Source: Vreelandella sp042466685
GTDB taxonomy: Bacteria > Pseudomonadota > Gammaproteobacteria > Pseudomonadales > Halomonadaceae
NCBI RefSeq assembly: GCF_042466685.1
Contig: NZ_CP170448.1
Location: 1,488,001-1,552,000 of the forward strand
Direction of reading: 5' to 3'
DNA length: 64,000 bases
Made by a program: the position numbers and the translations under genes. The notes beneath the pieces were generated by a model. The model was not told where the DNA came from. It saw only the letters and a list, made by a program, of their open reading frames with translations, and did no database searches. Of this stretch, positions 16,316 to 24,816 are shown piece by piece. How positions within the stretch are numbered: position 1 is the stretch's first letter; each line of letters opens with the position of its first letter.

Positions 16316-16335
16316 TATTGTATAAATATACAGTA
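16316..16335 (-). promoter_or_regulatory. LexA (SOS) box of umuDC
   Basis: The 20 bases, read on the minus strand as TACTGTATATTTATACAATA, match the LexA consensus TACTGTATATATATACAGTA at nearly all positions. They lie about 25 bases upstream of the umuD start, where a repressor would cover the promoter. Confidence 0.9.
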
Positions 16336-16462
16336 TTTTGGGAGGCGAAGGAAAATGCAAAGTAAGCAAGGGGCTTTAACGAAGCCTCCGAACAACTCGC
16401 TTGGTAACTCACTTTTATTAGCTTAATGATATGCTTAAGGTATCTTACAAGGAGATCATGGC

Positions 16463-17866
16463 ATGCATTCCTTCGGTGATTCCCGGTGCCTTATCATCGG
16501 GCTTTCGACTCTTTTGCTTTCGGGCATGGTGAATGCGTCGCCCGAGCAACTTGAGGCGGATCTTCGTGAACGCATGATCGGCGAGGGCGATAGGCTCACT
16601 TTTAGCCGTATTTATGAAGACAGTGAACAGCAACGCTATATTGCCGAGGATGTAGCCATTACTCACGCCAACGGCGATGTGATTACCCTCGAGCGCTATA
16701 GCGTCGAGGGAGCTTATGAGCACCCCGACCAAGTAGTGATGGAGAGCATAGCCTTGATAGAAGCCGGGCAAGCCGCTCCACTATTCAGTATCGCAACGTT
16801 AGTGTTGCCCCAGCCATCCCGGGCGGTGTTCTCTTCTGAAGATTTTGATCAGGCGGTGGAGAGTGTCTCTTTCAACGCCGTGACGGCTAGCGATATCACG
16901 CTACGGATAGAAGACGGTGCGGCAGAGAGTGCTTTAACAGAGATTAGTCATACTCCTCTGGAAGGTTATATTCACATTGATGACGTCACTCTGGAAGGGT
17001 TGAGTCGCAGCACTTTAGAGCTTTTGGACATAAAGGGGATCAGTGCAGAATTCAAGGATCTAGAGAGAGACATCACCTCTGAGCTCGCGCTAACGAATCT
17101 TCGCATTGAACAACTGGTCGGGCTAGACAACCCAGGGACAGAGAGTATCGAGCACGCTGAGCTGAACGGCTTTAGCCTGACGGGCGACAACTGGCAAGTA
17201 CTGCTTGAGCGGCTCTGGGTTAACGGCAGCAGCTATACCGGCGATGCGGGCTTTGAGGGGGCTTATTTCGATGTGGCCGAACTGATTCACCTTGTGCCCT
17301 CTGCCGAGCGCGAAGCGATTCAGAGTCTGAACAATGTACTCACAGGCGGCACTGGGCAGCTACGGGCAGAAGGGCGCAGCCACTCCCACTGGGAAGAGGC
17401 GGATGAGGGCAACCGGCTGATATCAGACGGATCCTTGACGTTAAGCGGTGCTGCCGGGCTTGAGTTCACCATGAACCTTCCTGTCACGCTACCGAAAGGG
17501 GCGACTATCGAGCAGGCAACACGCAACCCCGAACTGTTAGAGTCGGCAACATTGCATGGCGGCAACGTAGTTATTGCTTACTCCGATGAAGGAATGTTGC
17601 CGCGCTTAACCGCTGAAATAGCTGCCCAGCAGCGCATTACCGAAGAGCGGGTGATCTCCCAGGCCGTGGCCCAAGCCCAGCAGTTTGGCCAACTGCTAGG
17701 CCCGCAAGTCACCAAATTAATGACCGGTATGGTTGATATCATGGCGGGATATTCCCAACAGCTAACCGTCAACTTGGCGCTACCCAACCCGTTTACCCTT
17801 GATCAACTGATTATGAATCCTATGGGCAGTGCTGAGCAGCTGAGATTTACTTTCCAATTAGAGTAG
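16463..17866 (+). CDS. Exported protein of unknown function (467 aa)
   Basis: A signal peptide is visible (MHSFGDSRC, then IIGLSTLLLSGMVNAS with a cleavage site after NAS), so it is periplasmic or outer-membrane-associated. The rest is acidic, without Cys pairs or recognisable motifs. It alternates short beta-like strands (VSVEGAYEH, DVTLEGLSRSTLELLDI, GYIHIDDVTLEG, ISAEFKDLE) with loops, a pattern of a repetitive beta-rich protein of the AsmA/DUF945-like type, but I cannot assign a family. The start has AAGGAG 8 bases upstream. It is followed by glyA with about 170 bases between, and the two are probably not one unit. Confidence 0.6.
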   Translation: MHSFGDSRCLIIGLSTLLLSGMVNASPEQLEADLRERMIGEGDRLTFSRIYEDSEQQRYIAEDVAITHANGDVITLERYSVEGAYEHPDQVVMESIALIEAGQAAPLFSIATLVLPQPSRAVFSSEDFDQAVESVSFNAVTASDITLRIEDGAAESALTEISHTPLEGYIHIDDVTLEGLSRSTLELLDIKGISAEFKDLERDITSELALTNLRIEQLVGLDNPGTESIEHAELNGFSLTGDNWQVLLERLWVNGSSYTGDAGFEGAYFDVAELIHLVPSAEREAIQSLNNVLTGGTGQLRAEGRSHSHWEEADEGNRLISDGSLTLSGAAGLEFTMNLPVTLPKGATIEQATRNPELLESATLHGGNVVIAYSDEGMLPRLTAEIAAQQRITEERVISQAVAQAQQFGQLLGPQVTKLMTGMVDIMAGYSQQLTVNLALPNPFTLDQLIMNPMGSAEQLRFTFQLE

Positions 17867-17940
17867 CTCTTCTGTCAGCCTGGTTGTCCACTTGGTCAGT
17901 ATTTAATGGCCAGGGCAACATGAAGCACACTCATGTACGA

Positions 17941-17972
17941 CCTGACGCGGATGCGATGAAAGTCGCGTCAGG
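17941..17972 (+). other. hairpin CCTGACGCG-N14-CGCGTCAGG between the unknown exported protein and glyA
   Basis: Perfect 9-bp arms without a T run. It could be a weak terminator of the upstream gene or a structured leader of glyA, which starts 64 bases later. No glycine riboswitch-type sequence is seen. Confidence 0.4.
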
Positions 17973-18036
17973 CTGCGTTATGATAGCGCCCTCGCTTCTC
18001 CCATGATGATCCTTTCTCGTTACGAGGTTCCCGCCG

Positions 18037-19302
18037 ATGTTCAGCCGTGATATGACAATTGCCGGATTCGATGATGTGCTGTTTGATGCCATGCAGAAAG
18101 AGGTGGCGCGCCAGGAAGCCCATATCGAACTGATCGCTTCCGAAAACTACGCCAGCCCCCGCGTACTTGAAGCTCAGGGCAGCCAACTGACCAACAAATA
18201 CGCCGAAGGTTATCCTGGTAAGCGCTACTACGGAGGTTGTGAATTCGTTGATATCGCTGAGAACCTGGCCATCGATTACGCCAAAGAACTATTCGGCGCT
18301 ACCTACGTAAACGTTCAGCCCCACTCGGGTTCGCAAGCTAACAGCGCGGTGTTCCAGGCGCTCGTTAAGCCCGGCGATACGATTTTAGGTATGAGCCTGG
18401 ATGCAGGTGGCCACCTAACCCACGGTGCCAAACCTAATTTCTCGGGCAAGCACTACAATGCCATTCAGTATGGCTTGAATGAGCAAGAGCTGATCGATTA
18501 CGAGCAAGTGGCCCAGCTTGCCCGTGAGCACAAACCCAAAATGATCATCGCCGGCTTCTCAGCCTATTCACAAATCGTTGATTGGGCCAAGTTCCGCGAA
18601 ATCGCCGATGAAGTGGGTGCTTACTTACTAGTCGATATGGCTCACGTCTCAGGTCTGGTTGCTGCGGGCGTTTACCCCAGCCCCTTGCCCCATGCCCACG
18701 TGGTCACCTCCACTACGCATAAAACTCTGCGCGGCCCCCGCAGCGGCGTGATTCTCTCAGCGGAAAACGACGCAGATATTGAGAAAAAGCTGCAGTCAGC
18801 GGTTTTCCCCGGTGGTCAGGGCGGCCCCTTGATGCACGTCATTGCCGCTAAGGCAATCTGCTTTAAAGAAGCCATGGCGCCAGAGTTTAAAACCTACCAG
18901 CAGCAGGTAGTTAAAAACGCCAAAGCCATGGCCAAAGTGTTTATTGACCGCGGTTACGACATCGTCTCTGGTGGCACCGAAGACCACCTTTTCCTGCTTT
19001 CACTGATTAAGCAGGGCGTAACGGGTAAAGATGCGGATGCGGCGCTGGGTCGCGCCCATATCACCGTGAACAAGAATGCTGTGCCTAACGACCCGCAAAG
19101 CCCGTTTGTTACCTCCGGCCTGCGCATTGGCACCCCAGCGGTGACCACTCGCGGCTTCGGTGAGCAGGAGTGCACCGAGCTAGCCGGCTGGATCTGTGAC
19201 ATTCTTGATGTACTGGCCAAAGGCGAAGATACCAGCACCGTCGAAGCCCAGGTGCTGGATAAAGTTGCCGAGGTCTGCGCGAAACTGCCGGTTTATAAGT
19301 AA
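18037..19302 (+). CDS. glyA: Serine hydroxymethyltransferase
   Basis: 421 residues, the usual length. The PLP Lys lies in STTHKTLRGPRSG (about residue 231), with the substrate-binding YAEGYPGKRYYGGCE and the HSGSQAN block near the N-terminus. It converts serine and tetrahydrofolate to glycine and 5,10-methylene-THF, the main one-carbon source. A weak GAGG lies nine bases before the ATG. A strong terminator follows 20 bases downstream. Confidence 0.97.
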   Translation: MFSRDMTIAGFDDVLFDAMQKEVARQEAHIELIASENYASPRVLEAQGSQLTNKYAEGYPGKRYYGGCEFVDIAENLAIDYAKELFGATYVNVQPHSGSQANSAVFQALVKPGDTILGMSLDAGGHLTHGAKPNFSGKHYNAIQYGLNEQELIDYEQVAQLAREHKPKMIIAGFSAYSQIVDWAKFREIADEVGAYLLVDMAHVSGLVAAGVYPSPLPHAHVVTSTTHKTLRGPRSGVILSAENDADIEKKLQSAVFPGGQGGPLMHVIAAKAICFKEAMAPEFKTYQQQVVKNAKAMAKVFIDRGYDIVSGGTEDHLFLLSLIKQGVTGKDADAALGRAHITVNKNAVPNDPQSPFVTSGLRIGTPAVTTRGFGEQECTELAGWICDILDVLAKGEDTSTVEAQVLDKVAEVCAKLPVYK

Positions 19303-19322
19303 ATTGGTTGTTAGCTAATTTT

Positions 19323-19357
19323 AAGAAGGCCCTGTGAATTGCAGGGCCTTCTTTATT
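19323..19357 (+). terminator. intrinsic terminator of glyA
   Basis: AAGAAGGCCCTG pairs with CAGGGCCTTCTT (12 bp, loop of 7), followed by TTTATTTG. The symmetric form may also serve the minus strand. Confidence 0.85.
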
Positions 19358-19456
19358 TGAATTCAGCTTTCACAGCGATAAATTTGAGTATTGCGTTAAA
19401 AATACCAAGCAGCCAATAACACTACTGGCTGTATAGTAGGGGCACGCTAGGGAGTA

Positions 19457-20047
19457 TCACCACCCCCCTTGGCCCTCTAACAAGCTGCGGGTGTTGTTAT
19501 TGAGCGGCAGCCGGAAATCGGCGCTGCCGAGTACCATCGCATCACCTGCACGCACGACCCGAGCACTTACATAGACGTAGTCCTGACCCTGAGCATAGGT
19601 GCCCATTAAAATTGAGCGGGCGTTGTGCTGAGCGGTTAAACGCTGAACTTGCCGTGAAAGAATCAGTTCCCCCACGCTCTCTTCGATAAACATGCTGTCG
19701 CGCATTTTGACTTCGCGTACCTGCATACCCTGGCGAGCCAGTGCTGAGGCCATAATTTCAGAGCTGATACGCCCAAGCGTAGATGACTGACTTAGATTGT
19801 CGATGCTCACAAAGGTGGCAGCAATCATGGGGCTATAGCGCGTGAGCTCTGGGTTGCTGGCAACCATCTGTTCAGCAGCGGCATGAACCAATTCGGAGAG
19901 ATCGGGTTCCGGTTCGACCGCTCGGTTGTTAGCATTACCCAGCGTACTGCAGCCAGCCAATAAAAGTAGCGCCATAACCATGGCCACTCCACGGGCAGCA
20001 TGGTTGATAGAGCGAGCGCGCCAAGTAGCTAAAAGTGTCATCAGCAT
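19457..20047 (-). CDS. FlgO-like outer-membrane lipoprotein
   Basis: 196 residues. A lipobox LLLLAGCSTLG ends the signal sequence (about residues 20-35). The body (TFVSIDNLSQSSTLGRISSEIMASALARQGMQVREVKM, SILMGTYAQGQDYVYVSARVV) matches the FlgO family, in Vibrio required for stability of the flagellum at the outer membrane. I choose the ATG at 20047 because it lies 5 bases after the stop of the upstream lipoprotein gene, so translation is coupled; the longer frame overlaps that gene. No flgP/flgT is next to it. The function outside flagella is open. Confidence 0.75.
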   Translation of the reverse strand: MLMTLLATWRARSINHAARGVAMVMALLLLAGCSTLGNANNRAVEPEPDLSELVHAAAEQMVASNPELTRYSPMIAATFVSIDNLSQSSTLGRISSEIMASALARQGMQVREVKMRDSMFIEESVGELILSRQVQRLTAQHNARSILMGTYAQGQDYVYVSARVVRAGDAMVLGSADFRLPLNNNTRSLLEGQGGW

Positions 20048-20051
20048 GAAG

Positions 20052-20789
20052 TTACCACGTATCAGTAAGGGGAACGGAGGGTGTGGTAGGTGCCTGAGGC
20101 ACACGGTGAGGGGCATATTGACGACGATCACCGGCATTGATGTAGTAAATGTTGGATGAAGAGTAGAGAATTCGTTCGCCATCGATGATTTGTGTGGTCA
20201 CGATGATCTCTTCGTCACCGGTGTGCGTCCAGCTGCCGCTGGTGGTATCGGCAAGCATGCCTGCTGGGATTAACCCAAGAGCAGGTTCGGCCCACTGGTT
20301 ATAGGGAATGGTGGCCACGGCGATACCCGCGGTGAGAGCGGTAAAAGCACCGACGGGGGGGCGGATAAAACCACGATCTCGGTGTTCGACGACTTCTACA
20401 TCAAAGGTAATGTTGGCACTGTTCGCAGTCGGGACGGTGGTGAGGTTTGCGCCCCGTGAGACCAGCTCGCTGGTCAGTAGCGCGCGAAAGCCGCGGCCAA
20501 ATTCACCGCCGCTGTAGGCGTGCAGTGCTTCACTGTTGGGCTCGCTAATGTGCAAGTCGCGATTGCGAACACGCTCGCGTTGCAAAATGCTGGTAGCTTC
20601 ATGGCGGGCCAGCACATCCCAGTGGTGAGCAGCCTGCATACGCTGCTGTTCAGTATAGGGGTAGGTCGTGGCGATCGGCGCTTGAGAGGTGTTGGCATAA
20701 AAGCAGCCGCTGAGCATTAAGCTTGCCAGCCCCAAGCTTACAGGGCGAATGCAAATGGATAATGGAAATAATTTGGGACGAGTACGCAC
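20052..20789 (-). CDS. Lipoprotein of unknown function, partner of the FlgO-like protein
   Basis: 245 residues with the lipobox LMLSGCFYAN (Cys about 29), so it is anchored in the outer or inner membrane. The body contains SELVSRGANL, FDVEVVEHRDRGFIRPP and a hydrophobic AGIAVATIPYNQW segment. It resembles the lipoproteins that accompany FlgO-like proteins in related organisms, but I cannot name the family. The start is GTG at 20789, with AGGAA seven bases upstream. It is the first gene of a two-gene unit; the divergent MotB-like gene starts 230 bases away, so the three may share regulation. Confidence 0.65.
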   Translation of the reverse strand: MRTRPKLFPLSICIRPVSLGLASLMLSGCFYANTSQAPIATTYPYTEQQRMQAAHHWDVLARHEATSILQRERVRNRDLHISEPNSEALHAYSGGEFGRGFRALLTSELVSRGANLTTVPTANSANITFDVEVVEHRDRGFIRPPVGAFTALTAGIAVATIPYNQWAEPALGLIPAGMLADTTSGSWTHTGDEEIIVTTQIIDGERILYSSSNIYYINAGDRRQYAPHRVPQAPTTPSVPLTDTW

Positions 20790-21018
20790 CTGCTGGTTCC
20801 TTTTTCGCTACAAAACGGCTTTTGATAGACTGTTCGCCATGCTTAGCTTGCCACGCCTAATTCGACGTACTTTGTTCAGCGTACTTAATTTTGACGTACC
20901 TAGCTCTATGTGACTAATTATAAGCACTTGATTGGGCATGACTAGCTGGATAAGCCTAGTTCGTCATATTTAGCTAGATCGGCCACGAGGTTAAAAACTT
21001 TAATGAGCGATAATACCA

Positions 21019-22023
21019 ATGCTTGAAGATCATCGCGGCGGCCCGCGCCACGATTCGTTAATGTCGGCCTATTATGAAAGTGATAGTGGTAGTGGTTGGA
21101 TGATCAGCTATCTCGATATCATGACCTTGTTGGTGGCTCTCTTTGTGGTCATTATCGCCGCTGCTGGGCCGATTATCCCTCAGTTGAACCAGGCGGAAAG
21201 TGTGAGTGAGGACGCTGTCACATTATCGTCTACTTTGGGAGTACCCTTGCCTGACTCTTTGGCTCAAGTAAATCAGGAGCGTGCGAGCATCCCTGGGTGG
21301 AGTGGGGCAGGGTTGAGTCCCATGGCCGTTAGTGCAGCACTCGGTGTGGCTGGCTTGCCAACATTGGCTGATCTTCCACGACGCGTCAGTGTCGGTGTTC
21401 CACCGCTTTTGGCAGCACCACTGCCGCCCGCTGAGCCGATTATTACTTTACCAAAACTATTGATGCCCGCGGGCAGCGATGATTTTACATCCCCCTTAGC
21501 TGACTACATGGTGGTGTTGACTGACCGTCCCCCGGTGAATGTAGAAGCAGTGAGCGATGAGTCAGTCTCGGGGGCACTTGCGCTAAATCAGGCGCTTTCA
21601 GAACGCGTAGAAGAGTCTGCCTATCTGCCCGATCTTGAAGGGGTTGAAGTCTCACGGGTGGCCGAGGGGATCAGCCTTCGTGTGCAGGATCAACTGCTGT
21701 TTCCTTCGGCAACGGCTGAACTAACCGATGACGGGTCATCACTAGTGGGCAGTTTGCTGGAAACTATTCAGCGCTATGATGGCGAAGTGTGGGTTGAGGG
21801 CCATTCTGATAGCCAGACGATTAGTACCGATGAGTTCTCGTCTAACTGGGCATTATCTAGCGCCCGCGCGATTGCCATTGTGGAAGCACTGGAGGCCGCG
21901 GGAGTCGATGCCGAGCGACTACGCGCCGTAGGACTGGCGGCCACAAAGCCACTTGAAAGCAATGCTACTGCGGAAGGCCGTGCGCGTAACCGGCGGGTTG
22001 AGGTGGTGATTCACGTCGAGTAA
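21019..22023 (+). CDS. MotB-like OmpA-family protein without a MotA partner
   Basis: 334 residues. GWMISYLDIMTLLVALFVVII is a single N-terminal helix with the Asp (33) in the position of the proton-binding Asp32 of MotB. A Pro/Leu/Val-rich linker of about 140 residues follows. The C-terminal OmpA/MotB peptidoglycan-binding domain shows EGHSDSQ, NWALSSARA and GRARNRRVEV. So it is a stator-like protein anchored to peptidoglycan, but no motA lies nearby. The ATG has no strong Shine-Dalgarno; a short AUG-initiated frame of 7 codons (21003) ends just inside it. It is divergent from the FlgO-like pair, which may act with it at the envelope. Confidence 0.75.
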   Translation: MLEDHRGGPRHDSLMSAYYESDSGSGWMISYLDIMTLLVALFVVIIAAAGPIIPQLNQAESVSEDAVTLSSTLGVPLPDSLAQVNQERASIPGWSGAGLSPMAVSAALGVAGLPTLADLPRRVSVGVPPLLAAPLPPAEPIITLPKLLMPAGSDDFTSPLADYMVVLTDRPPVNVEAVSDESVSGALALNQALSERVEESAYLPDLEGVEVSRVAEGISLRVQDQLLFPSATAELTDDGSSLVGSLLETIQRYDGEVWVEGHSDSQTISTDEFSSNWALSSARAIAIVEALEAAGVDAERLRAVGLAATKPLESNATAEGRARNRRVEVVIHVE

Positions 22024-22055
22024 CCCATATTGATGTACCTCCATAGCCATCAAAT

Positions 22056-22150
22056 AAAAAAGCCCGCCGGGGGAGGCGGGCATCAAAGGGCTTGGCTCAC
22101 TGCAGCCCACTGGCATCAGGTGAGGGGTGTACAGGATCACCAGTGGGTAC
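22056..22150 (-). ncRNA. candidate small RNA with sigma-70 promoter and terminator
   Basis: On the minus strand a promoter TTGGCA-N16-TATACT (22184-22157) is followed about 90 bases later by the terminator GCCCGCC-TCCCCC-GGCGGGC (22081-22062) and TTTTTT. The unit would make a transcript of about 95 nt containing two C-rich stretches. The plus-strand side of the hairpin has no T run, so it does not terminate the MotB-like gene. No reading frame fits. I do not recognise the family. Confidence 0.5.
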
Positions 22151-22156
22151 AATTTC

Positions 22157-22184
22157 AGTATAGCTATTTATGAGGCGTTGCCAA
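22157..22184 (-). promoter_or_regulatory. sigma-70 promoter of the candidate small RNA
   Basis: Read on the minus strand: TTGGCA (22184-22179), 16-base spacer, TATACT (22162-22157). The expected start is near 22150. Confidence 0.55.
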
Positions 22185-22328
22185 GGGCTGTAACGTTTTT
22201 TTATCGCTTTATTTTCTCTTCTTTGATCTCTCCTGCACTTATTTGGTGCACTTAGGCTGCCTCTTTTTGGTGCTTGAGAATATTCGGGGTTATTTATCCC
22301 TTAAAAGGGCCTGTAACCCCCTGTTGAG

Positions 22329-22356
22329 TTGACACTTCTCTTTTTTGGCTTATGAA
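22329..22356 (+). promoter_or_regulatory. sigma-70-like promoter of the glucosylglycerate genes
   Basis: TTGACA (22329-22334), 16 bases, TATGAA (22351-22356). It lies about 105 bases before the phosphatase start, in a 439-base gene-free region that also holds the candidate small RNA. Confidence 0.5.
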
Positions 22357-22462
22357 TTGCTATGCTTTCTATAGTCGACACTGGCTAGCTATAGCTATAG
22401 CTATTGAGGTGTTTGAGACATGACGTTTTAACGAAATGTTAAGGCCGAAGAGAGGAAGTGCC

Positions 22463-23425
22463 ATGCCTGAATCCGCCCGTCTTTCCCCATCAACGCTTTC
22501 GGCAGCGTCAACCCCTTCAGTTGATCCCGCTCTGCAGCCACGGCTAATAGTGACCGATTTGGATGGTTCGCTGCTCGATCACCACAGTTACGATTTCAGC
22601 CCCGCTGCTCCCTGGCTTGCCCGCTTAAAGCAGATGGGGGTGCCGGTGATTCCGGTAACCAGTAAAACCCGTGCCGAATTGATACCACTGCGCGAAGCTT
22701 TAGGCCTCACGGCAACCCCCTTTATTGCGGAAAACGGTGCGGTGATTGGGCTGCCGCCAGGCTGGTGTCATGCACGCTTAGACCGCCCAGGAAGTGGTCG
22801 TGATGGCGTCGTTATCAAACATCCAGGTGTGGATATTGGCTTTATTCGTGCTCGACTGAAAGTGTGGCGAGAGCGTCTAAATATTCGCTTTACCCGCATG
22901 GGTGAGCTAAGTGTGCCAGAGGTGATGGAGCTTACCGGGCTTGACGCGGTTCGCGCCCGGGATGCACGGCAGCGTGAAGGCAGTGAGCCTTTGCTGTGGC
23001 ATGACAGCGAGGTGGCGCTGGCCTCGTTTCGCGCCGCTCTGGAAGGAGATGGTCTACAGCTTACTCAAGGCGGACGTTTTTGGCATGTGATGGGACTCTC
23101 CGCGGATAAAGGCAGTGCCGTCGAGTGGCTGGTTAAACGTTTTACGGCATTGAGGGGGCGAACGCCTATTTCGCTAGGATTGGGGGATGGGCCAAACGAT
23201 ATCACTATGCTTGAAGCCGTCGATCAAGCGGTCGTCATCCGTGGTTGCCACGAACTAGCCGTAGAGCCCCACAACGCTTCCCTCTATCGCACGGACGCAA
23301 CAGGGCCGACCGGCTGGGCTGAGGGGGTGGCCTACTGGTGGGGGCGAGATGACCGCCGTTTAGCGACGGCGGAGAAAGGGGCTACTGTGTTCTCGGGATC
23401 CAGTTCTTTGAGTACAGCTCTTTAA
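22463..23425 (+). CDS. HAD-IIB mannosyl-/glucosyl-3-phosphoglycerate phosphatase
   Basis: 320 residues. VTDLDGSLLDHHSY is the HAD motif I with the nucleophilic Asp; VTSKTRAEL is motif II; GLGDGPNDITMLEAVD is motif IV, and the cap is of the IIB type. It matches the MPGP family, which removes the phosphate from mannosyl- or glucosyl-3-phosphoglycerate. The following GT81 synthase makes glucosyl-3-phosphoglycerate, so the product here should be glucosylglycerate, an osmolyte. I chose ATG 22463 (GGAAG five bases upstream) over a start 9 codons earlier. The stop lies inside a 14-bp tandem repeat. Confidence 0.85.
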   Translation: MPESARLSPSTLSAASTPSVDPALQPRLIVTDLDGSLLDHHSYDFSPAAPWLARLKQMGVPVIPVTSKTRAELIPLREALGLTATPFIAENGAVIGLPPGWCHARLDRPGSGRDGVVIKHPGVDIGFIRARLKVWRERLNIRFTRMGELSVPEVMELTGLDAVRARDARQREGSEPLLWHDSEVALASFRAALEGDGLQLTQGGRFWHVMGLSADKGSAVEWLVKRFTALRGRTPISLGLGDGPNDITMLEAVDQAVVIRGCHELAVEPHNASLYRTDATGPTGWAEGVAYWWGRDDRRLATAEKGATVFSGSSSLSTAL

Positions 23426-23457
23426 ATGTAGCTCTTTAAATACAGCTCTTTGAATCC
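23402..23457 (+). repeat. 14-bp tandem repeat, four copies, across a stop codon
   Basis: AGTTCTTTGAGTAC, AGCTCTTTAAATGT, AGCTCTTTAAATAC and AGCTCTTTGAATCC lie head to tail. The first copy and part of the second are the last codons and the stop of the phosphatase; the last copy leads to the AGGGAGG of the next gene. Confidence 0.85.
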
Positions 23458-23471
23458 AGGGAGGTAAGCGC

Positions 23472-24692
23472 ATGAGTGACTTTCATCAAAATGGAATTAT
23501 TACCGATTTTCACAACCTAACCCGGCGCTCGGTGGAGGCGCTTGAACAGGAACTGTGCCAGTTTGCTCGACGACGCCCCATGGGACTGATTCTGCCGTCG
23601 CTGTTTTCGGAGCTGGAAGGGCCCGCACTGTCGGCGATCGTCGATGAGCTGGTGAAAGTCCCCTATCTCAATGAAATCGTCATTGGCTTGGATCGAGCCG
23701 ATCGCGAGCAGTTTTTACATGCTCGGGAGTTTTTCTCACGGCTGCCTCAGCACACGCGCATCTTATGGAACGACGGTCCACGGCTGCGTGCCCTGGATGC
23801 GGAGCTGGAAGAGCACGGTTTAGGCGCGCTAGAACCTGGTAAAGGGCGCAATGTGTGGTACTGCGCTGGCTATATGCTGTCATCAGGGCGATCAAAAGTA
23901 GTGGGTCTGCATGATTGCGATATTTTGACCTATGAGCGGGGGCTGCTGGCACGCTTGATGTATCCGGTGGCACATCCCAATTTTAACTACAGTTTCTGCA
24001 AAGGCTATTACCCGCGCATTGCCGAGGGCAAGCTGAATGGCCGCGTCTCTAGGCTGTTGGTGACGCCGCTACTGCGGGCGCTTAAAACGGTCTGCGGGCC
24101 GATGCCGTACCTCGATTACCTGGATAGCTTTCGTTATCCACTCTCGGGAGAGTTTGCGATGCGTAGCGAAGTACTTGAGGGAATTCGTATGCCGGCAGAC
24201 TGGGGCCTGGAGATAGGTGTGTTATCAGAATTACAGCGTAACTACTCACTGCGCCAGCTGTGTCAGGTAGATATTGCCGATGCCTATGACCACAAGCACC
24301 AGCCGGTTAGCGAAGATGACCCAGACAGTGGTTTGAACCGCATGAGCCTGGATATTTCAAAAGCCCTCTACCGTAAATTAGCTACCCAGGGGGTGACGTT
24401 TAGCAGCGAAGACTTCCGCACGCTCAAAGCTACCTACTATCGTTTCGCGCTGGATTTGATAGAAGCCTATGACCACGATGCGACGATGAATGGCCTGAGC
24501 CTTGACCGTCACAGTGAAGAGCAAGCCGTGGAGCTGTTTGCCAGTAACCTGCTCGAAGCAGGCAATCTGTTTATAGATAACCCTCGCGAGCGGCCTTTTA
24601 TTCCTAGCTGGAATCGGGTGCAGGCTGCGGTACCGGATCTGCTCACACGCATGCACGAGGCGGTCGAACTGGATAATCAGGGAAAAGTTTAA
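23472..24692 (+). CDS. gpgS: Glucosyl-3-phosphoglycerate synthase (GT81)
   Basis: 406 residues. The GT-A fold has the metal-binding HDCDILTY (about 147-154) with the DxD-type acidic pair, the nucleotide block EIVIGLDRADREQF and YPLSGEFAMRSEVLEGIRMPADWGLEIGVL, characteristic of GpgS/GT81, which joins glucose from NDP-glucose to 3-phosphoglycerate. AGGGAGG lies before the ATG. With the phosphatase upstream it forms the two-step glucosylglycerate pathway, often induced by salt or nitrogen limitation. A mannosyl substrate is less likely for this subfamily but not excluded. A bidirectional terminator follows. Confidence 0.88.
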   Translation: MSDFHQNGIITDFHNLTRRSVEALEQELCQFARRRPMGLILPSLFSELEGPALSAIVDELVKVPYLNEIVIGLDRADREQFLHAREFFSRLPQHTRILWNDGPRLRALDAELEEHGLGALEPGKGRNVWYCAGYMLSSGRSKVVGLHDCDILTYERGLLARLMYPVAHPNFNYSFCKGYYPRIAEGKLNGRVSRLLVTPLLRALKTVCGPMPYLDYLDSFRYPLSGEFAMRSEVLEGIRMPADWGLEIGVLSELQRNYSLRQLCQVDIADAYDHKHQPVSEDDPDSGLNRMSLDISKALYRKLATQGVTFSSEDFRTLKATYYRFALDLIEAYDHDATMNGLSLDRHSEEQAVELFASNLLEAGNLFIDNPRERPFIPSWNRVQAAVPDLLTRMHEAVELDNQGKV

Positions 24693-24743
24693 CGGCGCTG
24701 GTTATTAATTAATCATTTCTTGCGCAAAGCGTTTTATCCAGTT

Positions 24744-24778
24744 AAAAGGCCAGCTGCCCTAGGGGGAGCTGGCCTTTT
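24744..24778. terminator. bidirectional terminator between gpgS and a chemoreceptor gene
   Basis: AAAAGGCCAGCT (24744-24755) pairs with AGCTGGCCTTTT (24767-24778); both strands end in a T run. It lies between convergent genes. Confidence 0.85.
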
Positions 24779-24816
24779 CTTAGCCCTTGATGTTTAACAC
24801 TTGGCTTTTGCTAGTG

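Noticed and set aside
17873..18036. Glycine riboswitch before glyA
   Set aside because: One hairpin is present but no aptamer consensus, and the distance is short.
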